The notes under the pieces were generated by a model that saw only the letters and a list, made by a program, of their open reading frames with translations, was not told the origin of the DNA and did not search any database. Position numbers and translations under genes: made by a program. A stretch of 64,000 nt of DNA from Dirofilaria immitis (taxonomy: Eukaryota; Nematoda; Chromadorea; Rhabditida; Onchocercidae): the NCBI GenBank assembly GCA_024305405.1, contig JAKNDB010000098.1, positions 2,197,501-2,261,500 of the forward strand, in the 5' to 3' direction. Positions 1 to 11,670 of this stretch are shown here, piece after piece (within the stretch, counting starts at the first letter, position 1; every line of letters starts with the position of its first letter).

Positions 1-360
1 AACATGTGTTACATAAAGGTTACAGTAGAGTAAATAATTCTAGCAAATAATTCTATCCATTTCAAGTGAAAGTTACAGTAAAGCAAATAATTCAATGTGT
101 TACATAAAGGTTACGGTAGAGCAAATAATTTTATACACATAACATGAAAATTACAGCGAAAGCAAATAGTTCTACGTATGTTACGTAAAGATTACAGCAG
201 AAGCAAATAATTCTATATATGTTATGTGTTACGTAAAGAAGTAATAATTGTACATATTAATTCTTATATAATAAGCAAAACGTCCTATATTTGTATGTCA
301 CGTTTTACGTAAGTAATAGTTCTAGTATATATTACGGCAATTTTAACTATTCCCTATATA
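1..360. repeat. degenerate short tandem repeat, left edge
   Basis: A loosely repeated unit of roughly 50-60 bases runs across this stretch. Each unit has a core resembling gttacataaaggttacag followed by an A-rich segment with caaataattct. The copies are diverged in length and sequence. No open frame of note lies here. The block may be intronic to the MSP-domain gene, whose 5' exons are not in view. Confidence 0.6.
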
Positions 361-540
361 ATATAGCAATAATAATTAAATGTATGTTTGAAATTTAATT
401 ATAAATTAATGGAAGTGTCTTCAATTTAATTTCTAATATTTATTTTTGATTTTTAGCAAAATTTTGACCTGTTTGGAGTAAATTAAAGAAAATTCGATAA
501 ATATTGCAATGAGAATGAAAAAATAATTTTATAAGAAATG

Positions 541-1260
541 ATTGAAAATGAAATAGGATGAAATTTGAGAAATATAGAATTAATCAAATAATTAAATAAT
601 AAATTGAATCATTAGATTTGATAATTTGAAATTAATTAATTTATGCCTTTTCTTCAGAAAATGAAATTCGAGAAATGTTAAATTAATCAAATAATTAAAT
701 AATAAATTGAATCATTAGATTTGATAATTTGAAATTAATTAATTTATGCCTTTTTCTTCAGAAAATGAAATTCGAGAAATGTTAAATTAATCAATAATTA
801 AATAATAAATTGAATCATTAGATTTGATAATTTGAAATTAATTAATTTATGCCTTTTTCTTCAGAAAATGAAATTCGAGAAATGTTAAATTAATCAATAA
901 TTAAATAATAAATTGAATCATTAGATTTGATAATTTGAAATTAATTAATTTATGCCTTTTCTTCAGAAAATGAAATTCGAGAAATGTTAAATTAATCAAT
1001 AATTAAATAATAAATTGAATCATTAGATTTGATAATTTGAAATTAATTAATTTATGCCTTTTCTTCAGAAAATGAAATTCGAGAAATGTTAAATTAATCA
1101 ATAATTAAATAATAAATTGAATCATTAGATTTGATAATTTGAAATTAATTAATTTATGCCTTTTTCTTCAGAAAATGAAATTCGAGAAATGTTAAATTAA
1201 TCAAATAATTAAATAATAAATTGAATCATTAGATTTGATAATTTGAAATTAATTAAATGT
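541..1260. repeat. ~103-bp minisatellite carrying an acceptor-like site
   Basis: About six near-identical copies of a unit of about 103 bp follow one diverged copy. Each unit contains the block tttatgcctttttcttcag followed by AAAATG. The CAG of this block recurs near 655-657, 759-761, 862-864, 964-966, 1076-1078 and 1169-1171. The array lies directly upstream of the acceptor of the first visible exon of the MSP-domain gene (CAG at 1317-1319), so it is intronic or 5' flanking on the plus strand. The copies differ mainly by single bases in the T and A runs. Confidence 0.9.
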
Positions 1261-1319
1261 TAAATGATTGAATTAGAATAAATTTGAAATTAATTAAATT
1301 TACATCGTTTTTCCTTCAG

Positions 1320-3307
1320 AAGGCAACACTTTTCTACTGGTCAATTCATGGAATTTTAATTGCATTTGATAGCATATTTATGGATGCATTTGGATATTTT
1401 TTGGCAAATTTATCCTTCTTATAATTCTATTTTTAATGTTATCTATCAATATGATATTGCGAAAAATTCGAAAAATTTACTTGAAACTGAACATCATCAA
1501 AAGCAACATAATATAATAGCTAATAAATCGATAATTAGTAGTACTAAACCATCATCATCATCATCATCACCAATAAATCTTCAATTTTCACCATATGGCT
1601 CACAATTTGGCCTTAATACTGCTATGACAATTACCGATGTTACACAATTTTCTGGCCAAGTAATTGTAATTTTATTTATTGCTTTTCTAATTAATTAATT
1701 AATTTAATTAAAAATTTTAAATTATTTGAATAATTTTGTATTTGCAAAAAAGAAAAAATAATAATAACAATTGGCTAATTTAGCTAATAAATGTAAAAAG
1801 TTTTTTTTTCTTATTTCTTGTTATTTTCAGCATCCGTTCAAAAATGACAATCGTTATAGTAGCCTAGTAACAGCATATTCCGTGGCACATAGCCCAGATA
1901 TGACCGCTTATTTGGATACATCTTATACGCATGATGGATCGCTTAAAACTGTTACTTCTAGTGATGTATGTTAATAATTTTAAAATTTAATATTATATTT
2001 TTGTTAAATGATAAAATATAAGCAATAATTTTTAAATAATATTGCAGGAACAATATAAATTTGAATCACAGAAACAACGACAAATTGTGCTAGACGAAGA
2101 TTCATCAATACTGTCAGATTCTGATAATGAAAATGATGAAAAATCCGAAAGTGTAAATGATGATGATAATAATGATAATCATGGTGTAAAATCGATTCCT
2201 GCTGGTGATTGCAAAAAAGCGAATGATGAAGTTTAAATTATTGCTTATTTTTTTTTTTCACGATTAAAATAAGCCACCGATTATTTTTGATTATTCGAGA
2301 ATTTTCAAAATTCTCGTCTAATTTCAGGCTCATTTTAATAAGCAAATTGATAAGCGAATAAATTAGAAATTAATTAACCAATAAATTTCATAATTAATTT
2401 AAGACAGGTGAATCATTACATGCTAGTGAAGAATATTCAACATCGTATATGACAAAAGAAGCAGACGAAACACTTATCACCAGTCCAAATGAATATGTTC
2501 AGTTATTATTATCATCTTATCAGTGATAATTTTTCTCTTCTCTCTCTCTCTCTCTTTCGCTCTTTATACGCTACTGTCAGTTTTTTAAATCAGAAATTTA
2601 GAGGAAATTATAAATTTCAAAATTCTAATTTTCCTTATTCTTTGTTTAGATAGTATTCAAGCATCCTTTTACGGAAACGGTAACAATTTATGTAAAAAAT
2701 AAGCATAGTCGTCCGATAATGTGGGCACTTAAAACTAACGCAATTAAGCGTATGATTGCGCAACCTACTTGTGGTACTCTCGGAAAAGACGCTACCGTAC
2801 ATGTATGTTTAAAGATATGTTAAGAAAATTTTGCAGTAAATTATCAGAGTAAAAAAAAAAATTAAATGTAATGAACGTTAAGTAATCATACTATCATTGT
2901 AAATAAATCAATTAGTGGAATATGGAATTTGATTAATGATAAAATGGATGGAATCTGATTAACAAATATTAGAACTCAAATTTAGAAATTAATGAAAAAA
3001 AAGTTGTTTTTATTATCTAATAATTATTTTGTAGATTAAAATTGGTGTCACTGAAGTACCATCGGAGGAATCGAATATGAATGATCGAATTGCTATTGAT
3101 TATTGCCTAATTGATGATGATACGATCGGTTTTGATCGATCATTTTTGTACAATGCTGAAGATCCATTTCGTAGACGGAAAAATTCAATATTTATTATGA
3201 AAACTAACAAAAATAAAATACGATATTTTATTTATAACTATAAACAAATAATTCAGGCGCTAATTTTTCAATCAATTCAATCCACTATATTTATATACGC
3301 TTATTAA
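1320..3307 (+). CDS. MSP-domain protein with N-terminal membrane segment and acidic linker (5' incomplete)
   Basis: Six exons: 1320-1659, 1831-1965, 2048-2230, 2404-2496, 2650-2802 and 3035-3307; from exon 2 onward all are phase 0. The last two exons give a clear major sperm protein (MSP) immunoglobulin-like fold. It opens with FKHPFTE, has WALKTNAIKRM, then PTCGTLGKD, then NMNDRIAIDY, and ends in RRRKN, the order seen in nematode MSPs. Exon 3 is a very acidic, Asp/Asn-rich linker. Exon 1 encodes a hydrophobic stretch beginning KATLFYWSIHGIL, with a weak REEP/DP1-like look that I do not trust. Its frame breaks near the T run at 1397-1402: one base fewer there joins it to the frame that continues to exon 2. 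Donors after exons 3 and 4 (GTTTAA, GTTCAG) are non-canonical in their later bases. The upstream start is not visible. MSP-domain proteins act as sperm cytoskeletal or signalling proteins, or as membrane-contact tethers; which applies here is unknown. Confidence 0.78.
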
Positions 3308-3665
3308 ATAAATGAATGAAATTATTATCATTCAATTTCATCGTATATTTTAAATATAATGAAACTTGTTAACTTGAAATTGAATAATTTGAAATTCTAA
3401 AATCAATAATCATATACTCAATATTAGTCAATAAACATAAATCATTCAATTTCATCATATATTTTAAATATAATGAAACTTGTTAACTTGAAATTGAATA
3501 ATTTGAAATTCTAAAATCAATAATCATATACTCAATATTAGTCAATAAATATAAATCATTAAATTTCATCATATATTTTAAATATAATGAAACTTGTTAA
3601 CTTGAAATTGAATAATTTGGAATTCTAAAATCAATAATCATATACTCAATATTAGTCAATAATAA
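3308..3665. repeat. three-copy ~112-bp tandem repeat after the MSP-domain gene
   Basis: Three near-identical copies of a unit of about 112 bp begin right after the stop codon of the MSP-domain gene. Each contains gaaacttgttaacttgaaat and catatactcaatattagtca. Any 3' UTR of that gene must lie in or before this array. The remaining bases to 3933, before the stop codon of the opposing degenerin gene, hold only A-rich sequence. The two genes are convergent. Confidence 0.85.
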
Positions 3666-3933
3666 AAATAAGAAAAAAACGATAAAAAAAAGATGAATGA
3701 AATTTGAAAGACTTCTTGATGATAAAAAAAAAAAAAAGTAGGCAAATGATAAAAATTTATCATTCATATTTTCATAAAAAATTAAAGGATAAAAATTTGC
3801 TGCAAAATATTTGATATTTTAATTTGATTCGAATTTGTTAACAAAGAAAATATGAATTTAATTATAGGTAGACATTTGTATGATTTATTCATTCAATGAG
3901 CAATGATAATGTAAGTGTACTGAAAATTTAAAA

Positions 3934-6900
3934 TTAAAATATTTTAATCAATAATCGTTTTAAATTCGATTTAAATTTAAATAGACGTTTGTCGTTCATT
4001 TTTGGTTGAAATAATCGTGCCATTTTATCGGACCATTCTGATGAACCGGATTCAAACGAAAACTGTCCCGGAATATTTTCCAATCCTTGAAATGATCGTA
4101 TCGAATCATACTCTTCCAAATTTGTTTTCTTAAATGATAAATCATTTGTCAAAATATTATCCTTATTATTATTATTGCTGTTGATCAGACTGATTGATGA
4201 TGAACTATCATTTAAAATTGGATGCTTTAATAATGCATTATTCGATTGATCGGTGATAGAAGTTTGTTGTTCGATTATCTGATAATTTTGATTATTAAAT
4301 TCTTCACTGATATCATTCATTTTTTCGTTCATTAAACTATTCTTTGCCGATGTCGAGCATGAAATTGGAATTTTCGAATCTTTTACGGTAACACCAATTA
4401 ATTTTGTTTCTGCTTCTACTAATTTATCCTTCTTTTTCCATTTTTCTGTTTTATCAGTTGGATGTGTTTTGATACTTTTCCTAAAATCAAAATGAATTTT
4501 CCTTTTTTTTCTTTCATGATATGATATGATATGATAACTTATATAATATTTGAAATAATTTAAATTTAATTATTCGAAATAATTGAATGAATTAAATTCT
4601 TAATAATAAATAATGCTTGGCAAAAACAAATTTTCTTAAATAATTTAATTTTAATTACAATTGGATTAATTAAATTCTCGAGAATTAAAATAATTGTTGA
4701 CGAAGAAAATAACTTATTTATTTACCAACACTTCATAGGCCAAAAACAAAATGGATTGCATAGACCATATTGAAAACATGAATAAATAAGTTCGATAACA
4801 GTAAGTAAACTTGCGCCAAGAAATAAGCCAAGTGCGCCACCAACATCACCTATTAATTAAATATTTTCATTAATAATTAAAAATTTAAATTTAAAAATTT
4901 TTTTTATTTAAAAAAAAGAAAAGAAAAATGAATCGTTTACAGTTAGTTTTTTTTTTGCAAATAATTAAATGATAAATGATAAATGATAAATGATAAATGA
5001 TAAATTTACATGCTAAACTCCAAATACTATAAGTACTTTCCTGTCGCCATGTTTCAATGGTCATTTGATGTAGGAAAACATTTACCATTGCAAAATTTTT
5101 CCTAAAAAATTTTATTAAATTAAACAAAATAATTAAATGAAAAAAATATAACTCAAAATTCTAATCGATATAAATAATCATTAACACCTTTAATTAATAA
5201 ATGATTTGTTTTGCAATCGATTGGAATAATTCGAATTTCAGGATAGAAATAAATTGGAATAATTCGAATTTCAGGATGTAAATAAATTGAAATAATTCGA
5301 ATTCAAAGACAGAATAGAATATTCGATTTGAAAGCGAAATATTTCAGTCCCGTAATAGAAATAAATTGAAATCATTTGAATTAATTCGAGTTCAAAAATG
5401 GAATACTTGATTTTATAGATAAGTTATTAAATTCCAAGATAGAAATAAATTGAAATAATTCGAATTCGAAGATCGGATATTTGATTTGAAAGTGAAGTAA
5501 TTCAGTTCCGAGATAGAAATAAATTGAAATAATTGGAACTCAAAGATAGAATAGGATATTTGATTCGAAAATAAAATAATTAAATTCCGAGTTAGAAATA
5601 AATTGAAATAATTGAAGATAGAATAGCATATTTGATTTGAAAGTGAACTATTTCAATCCCGTGATAGAAATAAATCGAAATCAATTGAATTAATTGAATT
5701 CAAAATGGAATATTTGATTTTATAGAAAAATAATTAAATTTCGAGATAGAAATAAATTGAAATAATTCGAATTCGAAGATCGGATATTTGATTTGAAAGT
5801 GAAGTAATTCAATTCCGAGATAGAAATAAATTGAAATAATTCGAATTGAAAGATAGAATATTTGATTTGAAAGTCTTTCCCGAATGATTTCTGCATTGAT
5901 TTACCGGTACCCATATACGATTTACCGGTTTTTATATGAAATAAAAATTGCAAAAATAAAAATTCTTACTCCACAAATGCTGATCCAAAATCAAAATTGG
6001 CCAAATATGCTGGTAATTCTTTTTGGTATAAATTTGAATATGCTGACTGCAAATGTAAATTAATTTGACTAAGTTCGAATTTAAAATAAATTAATTTAAT
6101 TAGAAAATATAATTCCATTTAATCATTTCAGATATTCCTTTTTTTTAATGTTTTAATAAAAATGATAAAAAGTTTGATAATGTTTTTTTCAACATTTCAG
6201 GTTTATTTATGCATTTTATAATAAAATAATTAAGAGAGAATGTATAATAAATTAATTGTATAATTTATTGTAAATAAATGACACCTGAAATTAAATTATT
6301 TTAACATTCCAAATATTTCGTTTTTTTTGCTCTTTATTTTTAATAAAAACTACACAACAAGGGTTTAATAAATTTTTTCCAACATTTCAAGTTTATTTAT
6401 GAATTTAATTTTTGTCCAGCATATTAGGTTTACTTCAAATAAATTAGTTAAAATTTACAATTAATACAAAAAGTATTAATTAAGCCCAAAATATTATATT
6501 AATTAATTAGTAAAGCATATGCTAAATTATGCAATATTTATAATGTATTATATAAATTAATTGATAATTTATGATAAATAGATTATCATACCTGAAATTC
6601 ATTCATCATTTTTTGAATGAATTTAATAAAATAATACTTTCATTTTTACGTCACCAAACGTACAATCAACAATATCATGAATAAATGCAGAAAATTGTTT
6701 CGTATGTTGCATTGTTGTATCACCAAAATATAACATTGAACCCATCTGTGATATCATATCATATCATGATAATAATAGAATTAAATAATCAGTAATCGAA
6801 TTTTGAAATTAATTACAAAATTTATCAATTTAAACAAAATTGCAAGAAATCTTTATGCATATATGCTAAAAACAAAAAAAAATTAAGCTTAATTAAATAC

Positions 6901-9900
6901 CTGTAAACCTCGACCATTCTCGACAGCAGCTAGTAAATTTGGCAATTCATCATCAGCCATATCAATAATATTACGTACCAAATTTTCATCTAAATCTTTT
7001 AACATCGGATTATACCAATCCTAAAAAGAGAAAGAGACAGAGAGAGAAGAGCTATTCAGGATGTTATTTAAAAAAAATTATGGATTTTTAAAATTTGTAA
7101 CTTATAAACTTACACCTTATCATTTGATAAGAAGCTGATAATTTTAGCTGTCAATAATGTTATATAAAATTATATCTTTAAATTTGCAATTTTTAAATTT
7201 GTATGTTATCAATTGATAAAAAGCTGATAAATTTAGCTGTCGATGATGCTACATAAAATTATATTTTTGTCTTTAAATTTGTAATTTATGCAAGTTATCA
7301 CTTGATAAAAAGTGATAAATTTAATCAATTTACTGAACTAATCAATTAATCTTGGAATAGAATGAAAAAAAACGAAAATAATACTTCAAAGAAGTCTTGA
7401 TCAAAAAATGTCGCATATTTCGAGATTGCATTTTTTCTGCCCATGCACGTCGTTGTAATCTACCTGCTTCATACTGTAATTAACTTATTATTACATGAAA
7501 AAGAGGAGAGAGAGAGAGAGAGAGAAGAGAAGAAAAATTTTTCAAACCTAATTATTATTATATTTAATTAATTCACTTATCAAATTATTTGCCTAATTGT
7601 GTTCCATTCATTTATGTTTATAAATTATCAGTGAAAATGAAATTGAAATTATTTTTAGAAATTATGGGTATGATAAAATAATCAACAAATTTTATTTTTA
7701 TTATTATAAAAATACCTCCGTATAAATAAGCTTTTGATCATTGCATCAATTAAGTATTACATGTTGTAAATATGTATGCTTATAATTGATTGATCAATTG
7801 ATTGATTGATTTGTTAAGTATTAACAAAATTTCTATTATATAATATTATGATTAGATAAAACTACTATATAATGTTAAGATCAATCAATATTTGCATTAG
7901 GCAAAACTAAATGATCAAAAATCCGAATAATCGGAAATCAGAACGATCAATTCAATTTGTTCAAAGAAATTTTCAAAAAAAAAAAGTTTTAGATATAAAA
8001 TTCTTCAACCTTAAGCAATAATAAAAAAGAAAAAACTTATCGATTGACCTCGTGATATTTTTGGGTAATTGTCTATCTAATAATATATATGAAAAATATT
8101 ATCACTTATTACATATCAAACTTATCACATATGCTTATCATATCTATGATAATTTTTAAAAAATTAAAAAAACATCAAATTTCTCGTAACAATTAATCAA
8201 ATAATGATAAACCTGATTTGCTAATGATAATGTTGTATCCATTCGTTTTAAATTAACACCCAATGTTGATTTATAAAATGATGGATTATATATTTTGTAT
8301 AATTTGGTAATAGTATTGACAAATTTTGCATCTCTTTAGTAACTTCATCAAAACGATCACCAAATGTTTCACGAAGTTGTACAACGGTATGAAAACGTTT
8401 AGCACCATTAATATCTTTTTGGTTCCAAAAGCTAAAAAAATAAGCCTTAATTTTCCTTTTTAAATCAAAAAATTTTGTTTTATTTCTTTATAAATTTTAA
8501 TGACATTGTTTAATGATAACTAACATATATTTCAAAAATCTTTCATACATAAATATTTAAGATATGTAAAATTTTGCGGCATACTTGTTGAAATAAATTT
8601 AAATGACAAAATGATTATAAATTTGGAAATTAAATACAAAAATTAAAAGAATAAATTTAAATGACAAAATGATATTAAATGTGGAAATTAAACATAAAAA
8701 TTAAAAGGATAAATTTAAATGATGAAATAACTATAAATTTGGAAATTAAATACAAAAATAAAAAGAATAAATTTAAATGACAAAATGATATTAAATATGG
8801 AAATTAAATACAAAAATTAAAAGAATAAATTTAAATGACAAAATGATATTAAATGTGGAAATTAAATACAAAAATAAAAAGAATAAATTTAAATGACAAA
8901 ATGATATTAAATGTGGAAATTAAATACAAAAATAAAAAGAATAAATTTAAATGACAAAATGATATTAAATGTGGAAATTAAACATAAAAATTAAAAGAAT
9001 AAATTTAAATGATGAAATAACTATAAATTTGGAAATTAAACATAAAATTAAAGAATAAATTTAAACGACAAAATGGTTATAAATTTAGAATTTAAATACA
9101 AAAAAATTTAAATAATGTAATGAATATTAATTTAAAAATTAAATTTAAAATAATTTAAAAGAAAAAAATTTTTCATTACTCGATAAATAAGAGCAATTCG
9201 TGCTTCCTCAGTTGATGATGATGGATTTTCAATAGCAGCAAATGTTTTAGCATGATTGATTGGTAATGCATTAAAACAATCAATCGATTTATTCAATCGT
9301 TCAAATGCATTCTGATATGTTTCATCCTTCCATCCCCAACCATTATCAATTAATCTATTAAAAATGATTTTGTCATTATTTTATCAATAAAATTATGCTA
9401 TCATACAATTTATCAGTCTCGATTCAATTTAAATTTTTAAACAAATCAACTTATCATTAATGCAATTTTATAAAATTACAAATTTCTTTTTTTTGAAAAA
9501 TTAATTAATTTTGCGAAAAATTATTTCTCATTCCTATATTTTGAAATACAAAAAAATCAACAATAAATGATAAATACATATGCTTTGTTTTATTTTTTTT
9601 GATACTAAAATAAATTTGTAATTTAATTCTCGACAATATAAAATTGTCAAGTAAAATGAAACTTCGATAATGCCTTACATCTTATTAAAGATTAATTAAT
9701 TTCTAAAATCTATAATTTAATTAATGAAAATGATACGAATTACTTTTGTGTTGCTTCTCGTAATTTTAGTATCATTCGTTTCGTTCTCAATCTTATATCT
9801 TCCTGATATCGAGATTGCTTCTCGTAAGCTCGTTGCGCTGCACGCTTAATTTGTCTAACCTAAAACGAAAATAAATTTCGTCTGATTTTTTTTTATCTTG

Positions 9901-11635
9901 GCCAATAAAAATAATTAACTCAAAATAAATAATCGATAATAGAATATATTAAAATTAATATTTACTGATTAATTTATTTATTTAAACTGAAAAATAAATT
10001 TCATACCTTGGCCGATAAAACCGAACTAACCTATAATGGAATATATTAAAATTAATACCTGTTGATTGGAATATATTAAAATTAATACCTGTTGATTGGA
10101 ATATATTAAAATTAATACCTGTTGATTACTTAATAATTGATTTTGTTCACATTGAAAATGTTCATCACGATGAAGTTCGGTGATATTTGTCTTAAAATTT
10201 TACAAAAATTTATATCAATTGATAAAATTTATCAAAAACAAAAATGAAAATTCAAAATTTGTTAAATGCACAGATTTGAATATATTTTATCATAACTTAA
10301 ATGCTTTTAATTTTTCCAATGATAACACATCAAATAAATTAGTTTTTAAATTAATTATGTGAATTAATGTTTAATTTCTTAAATATTAAAAATTTTATGA
10401 AAATTAGAAAACTAATAGTGATATTTATCCTGATAAGAAATATTAGCTGATAAGAAATCTATTCTAAATGTGAAATTAATTCGATCATTTTTTCATTTTG
10501 CAAAAAAGCAAATAGTTTTTAAAATGTGCAAGATGTGATATGCATGGAAACTCGTTAGATTATCAGATTGATTCTTGAATTTTGTTCAAAGAATATCAGT
10601 TAGATTCTCAAGTCGATTCTTCTACCTGTCCGATAAATGTCGTTTAGATTTTTAGGTTATTTCTTGAATCTATCCGAAAAATATCAAATAAATTTTCTGA
10701 TTAATTCTTGAATCTGCCAGATAAATATCAATTAGATTTTTAGGCTGCTCCTCAGCCTGTTCGATAAATATTAAATAGATTTTTAGTTTAATTCTTAAAT
10801 TTGTCCAAAAATAGTATTTTCAAGGTTGTTGCCTCTTCAACCTGTTTTCGGTAAATATCAATTGATTGTAAGTTGATTATATGCATAGAAATTTATTAGA
10901 TTTTCAGATTGATCCTTTTAAACTTGCCCCAAAAATATCAGTTAAATTTTCAAGTTAATTCTTGAATCTGTCAACAAATATTAATCAGATTTTTACGTCA
11001 ATTCTTTATTCGTTCACTTACCCAAAAATAGCCTACCTGAGAAAATATATGATGAAATAATTTCGTTTCTTAATTGCAAAATTAAAAATACTTACATCAA
11101 TTTCCGTATCATAATCATCAATAACATCTTCAACATCTTCTTCTTCAGTTGTATCAATTAATGATGGAAATATGCTATTTGGTAATAAAGTCATATCTTG
11201 CCATGCTGTATAATCAATTTGATCACATGGTGATGGACAACCAATTCGATTAAAGCTACGTTTTTACCAAATTCTAATGCTGGTAATGCACATGTGAAAT
11301 ATTGATCAACATTACAAAAACTATAAGCTGAAAATTATATATATATATATATAAAAATTGAATATTTAAATATATTATATAATTAAAAATTAATTATTCG
11401 ATTATTTTATTTTTTTAAGTAATTAAATAAAAATTATTATTACCGCCTGGATTTGGATTATATGCACGTCTCATTGAACATTTACATTTTTGCTCAATTT
11501 CATTTAAATATTTTCGTATCGTACATGTATGAATATTTTCCGGATCATCAACTGATATTGTTGTACGATGATTTTTACTTTTTCCACACATCCAGTACCC
11601 AAATATTTATGTCTCTAAAAGTGAAAATGATAAAC

Positions 11636-11670
<35 letters not shown>

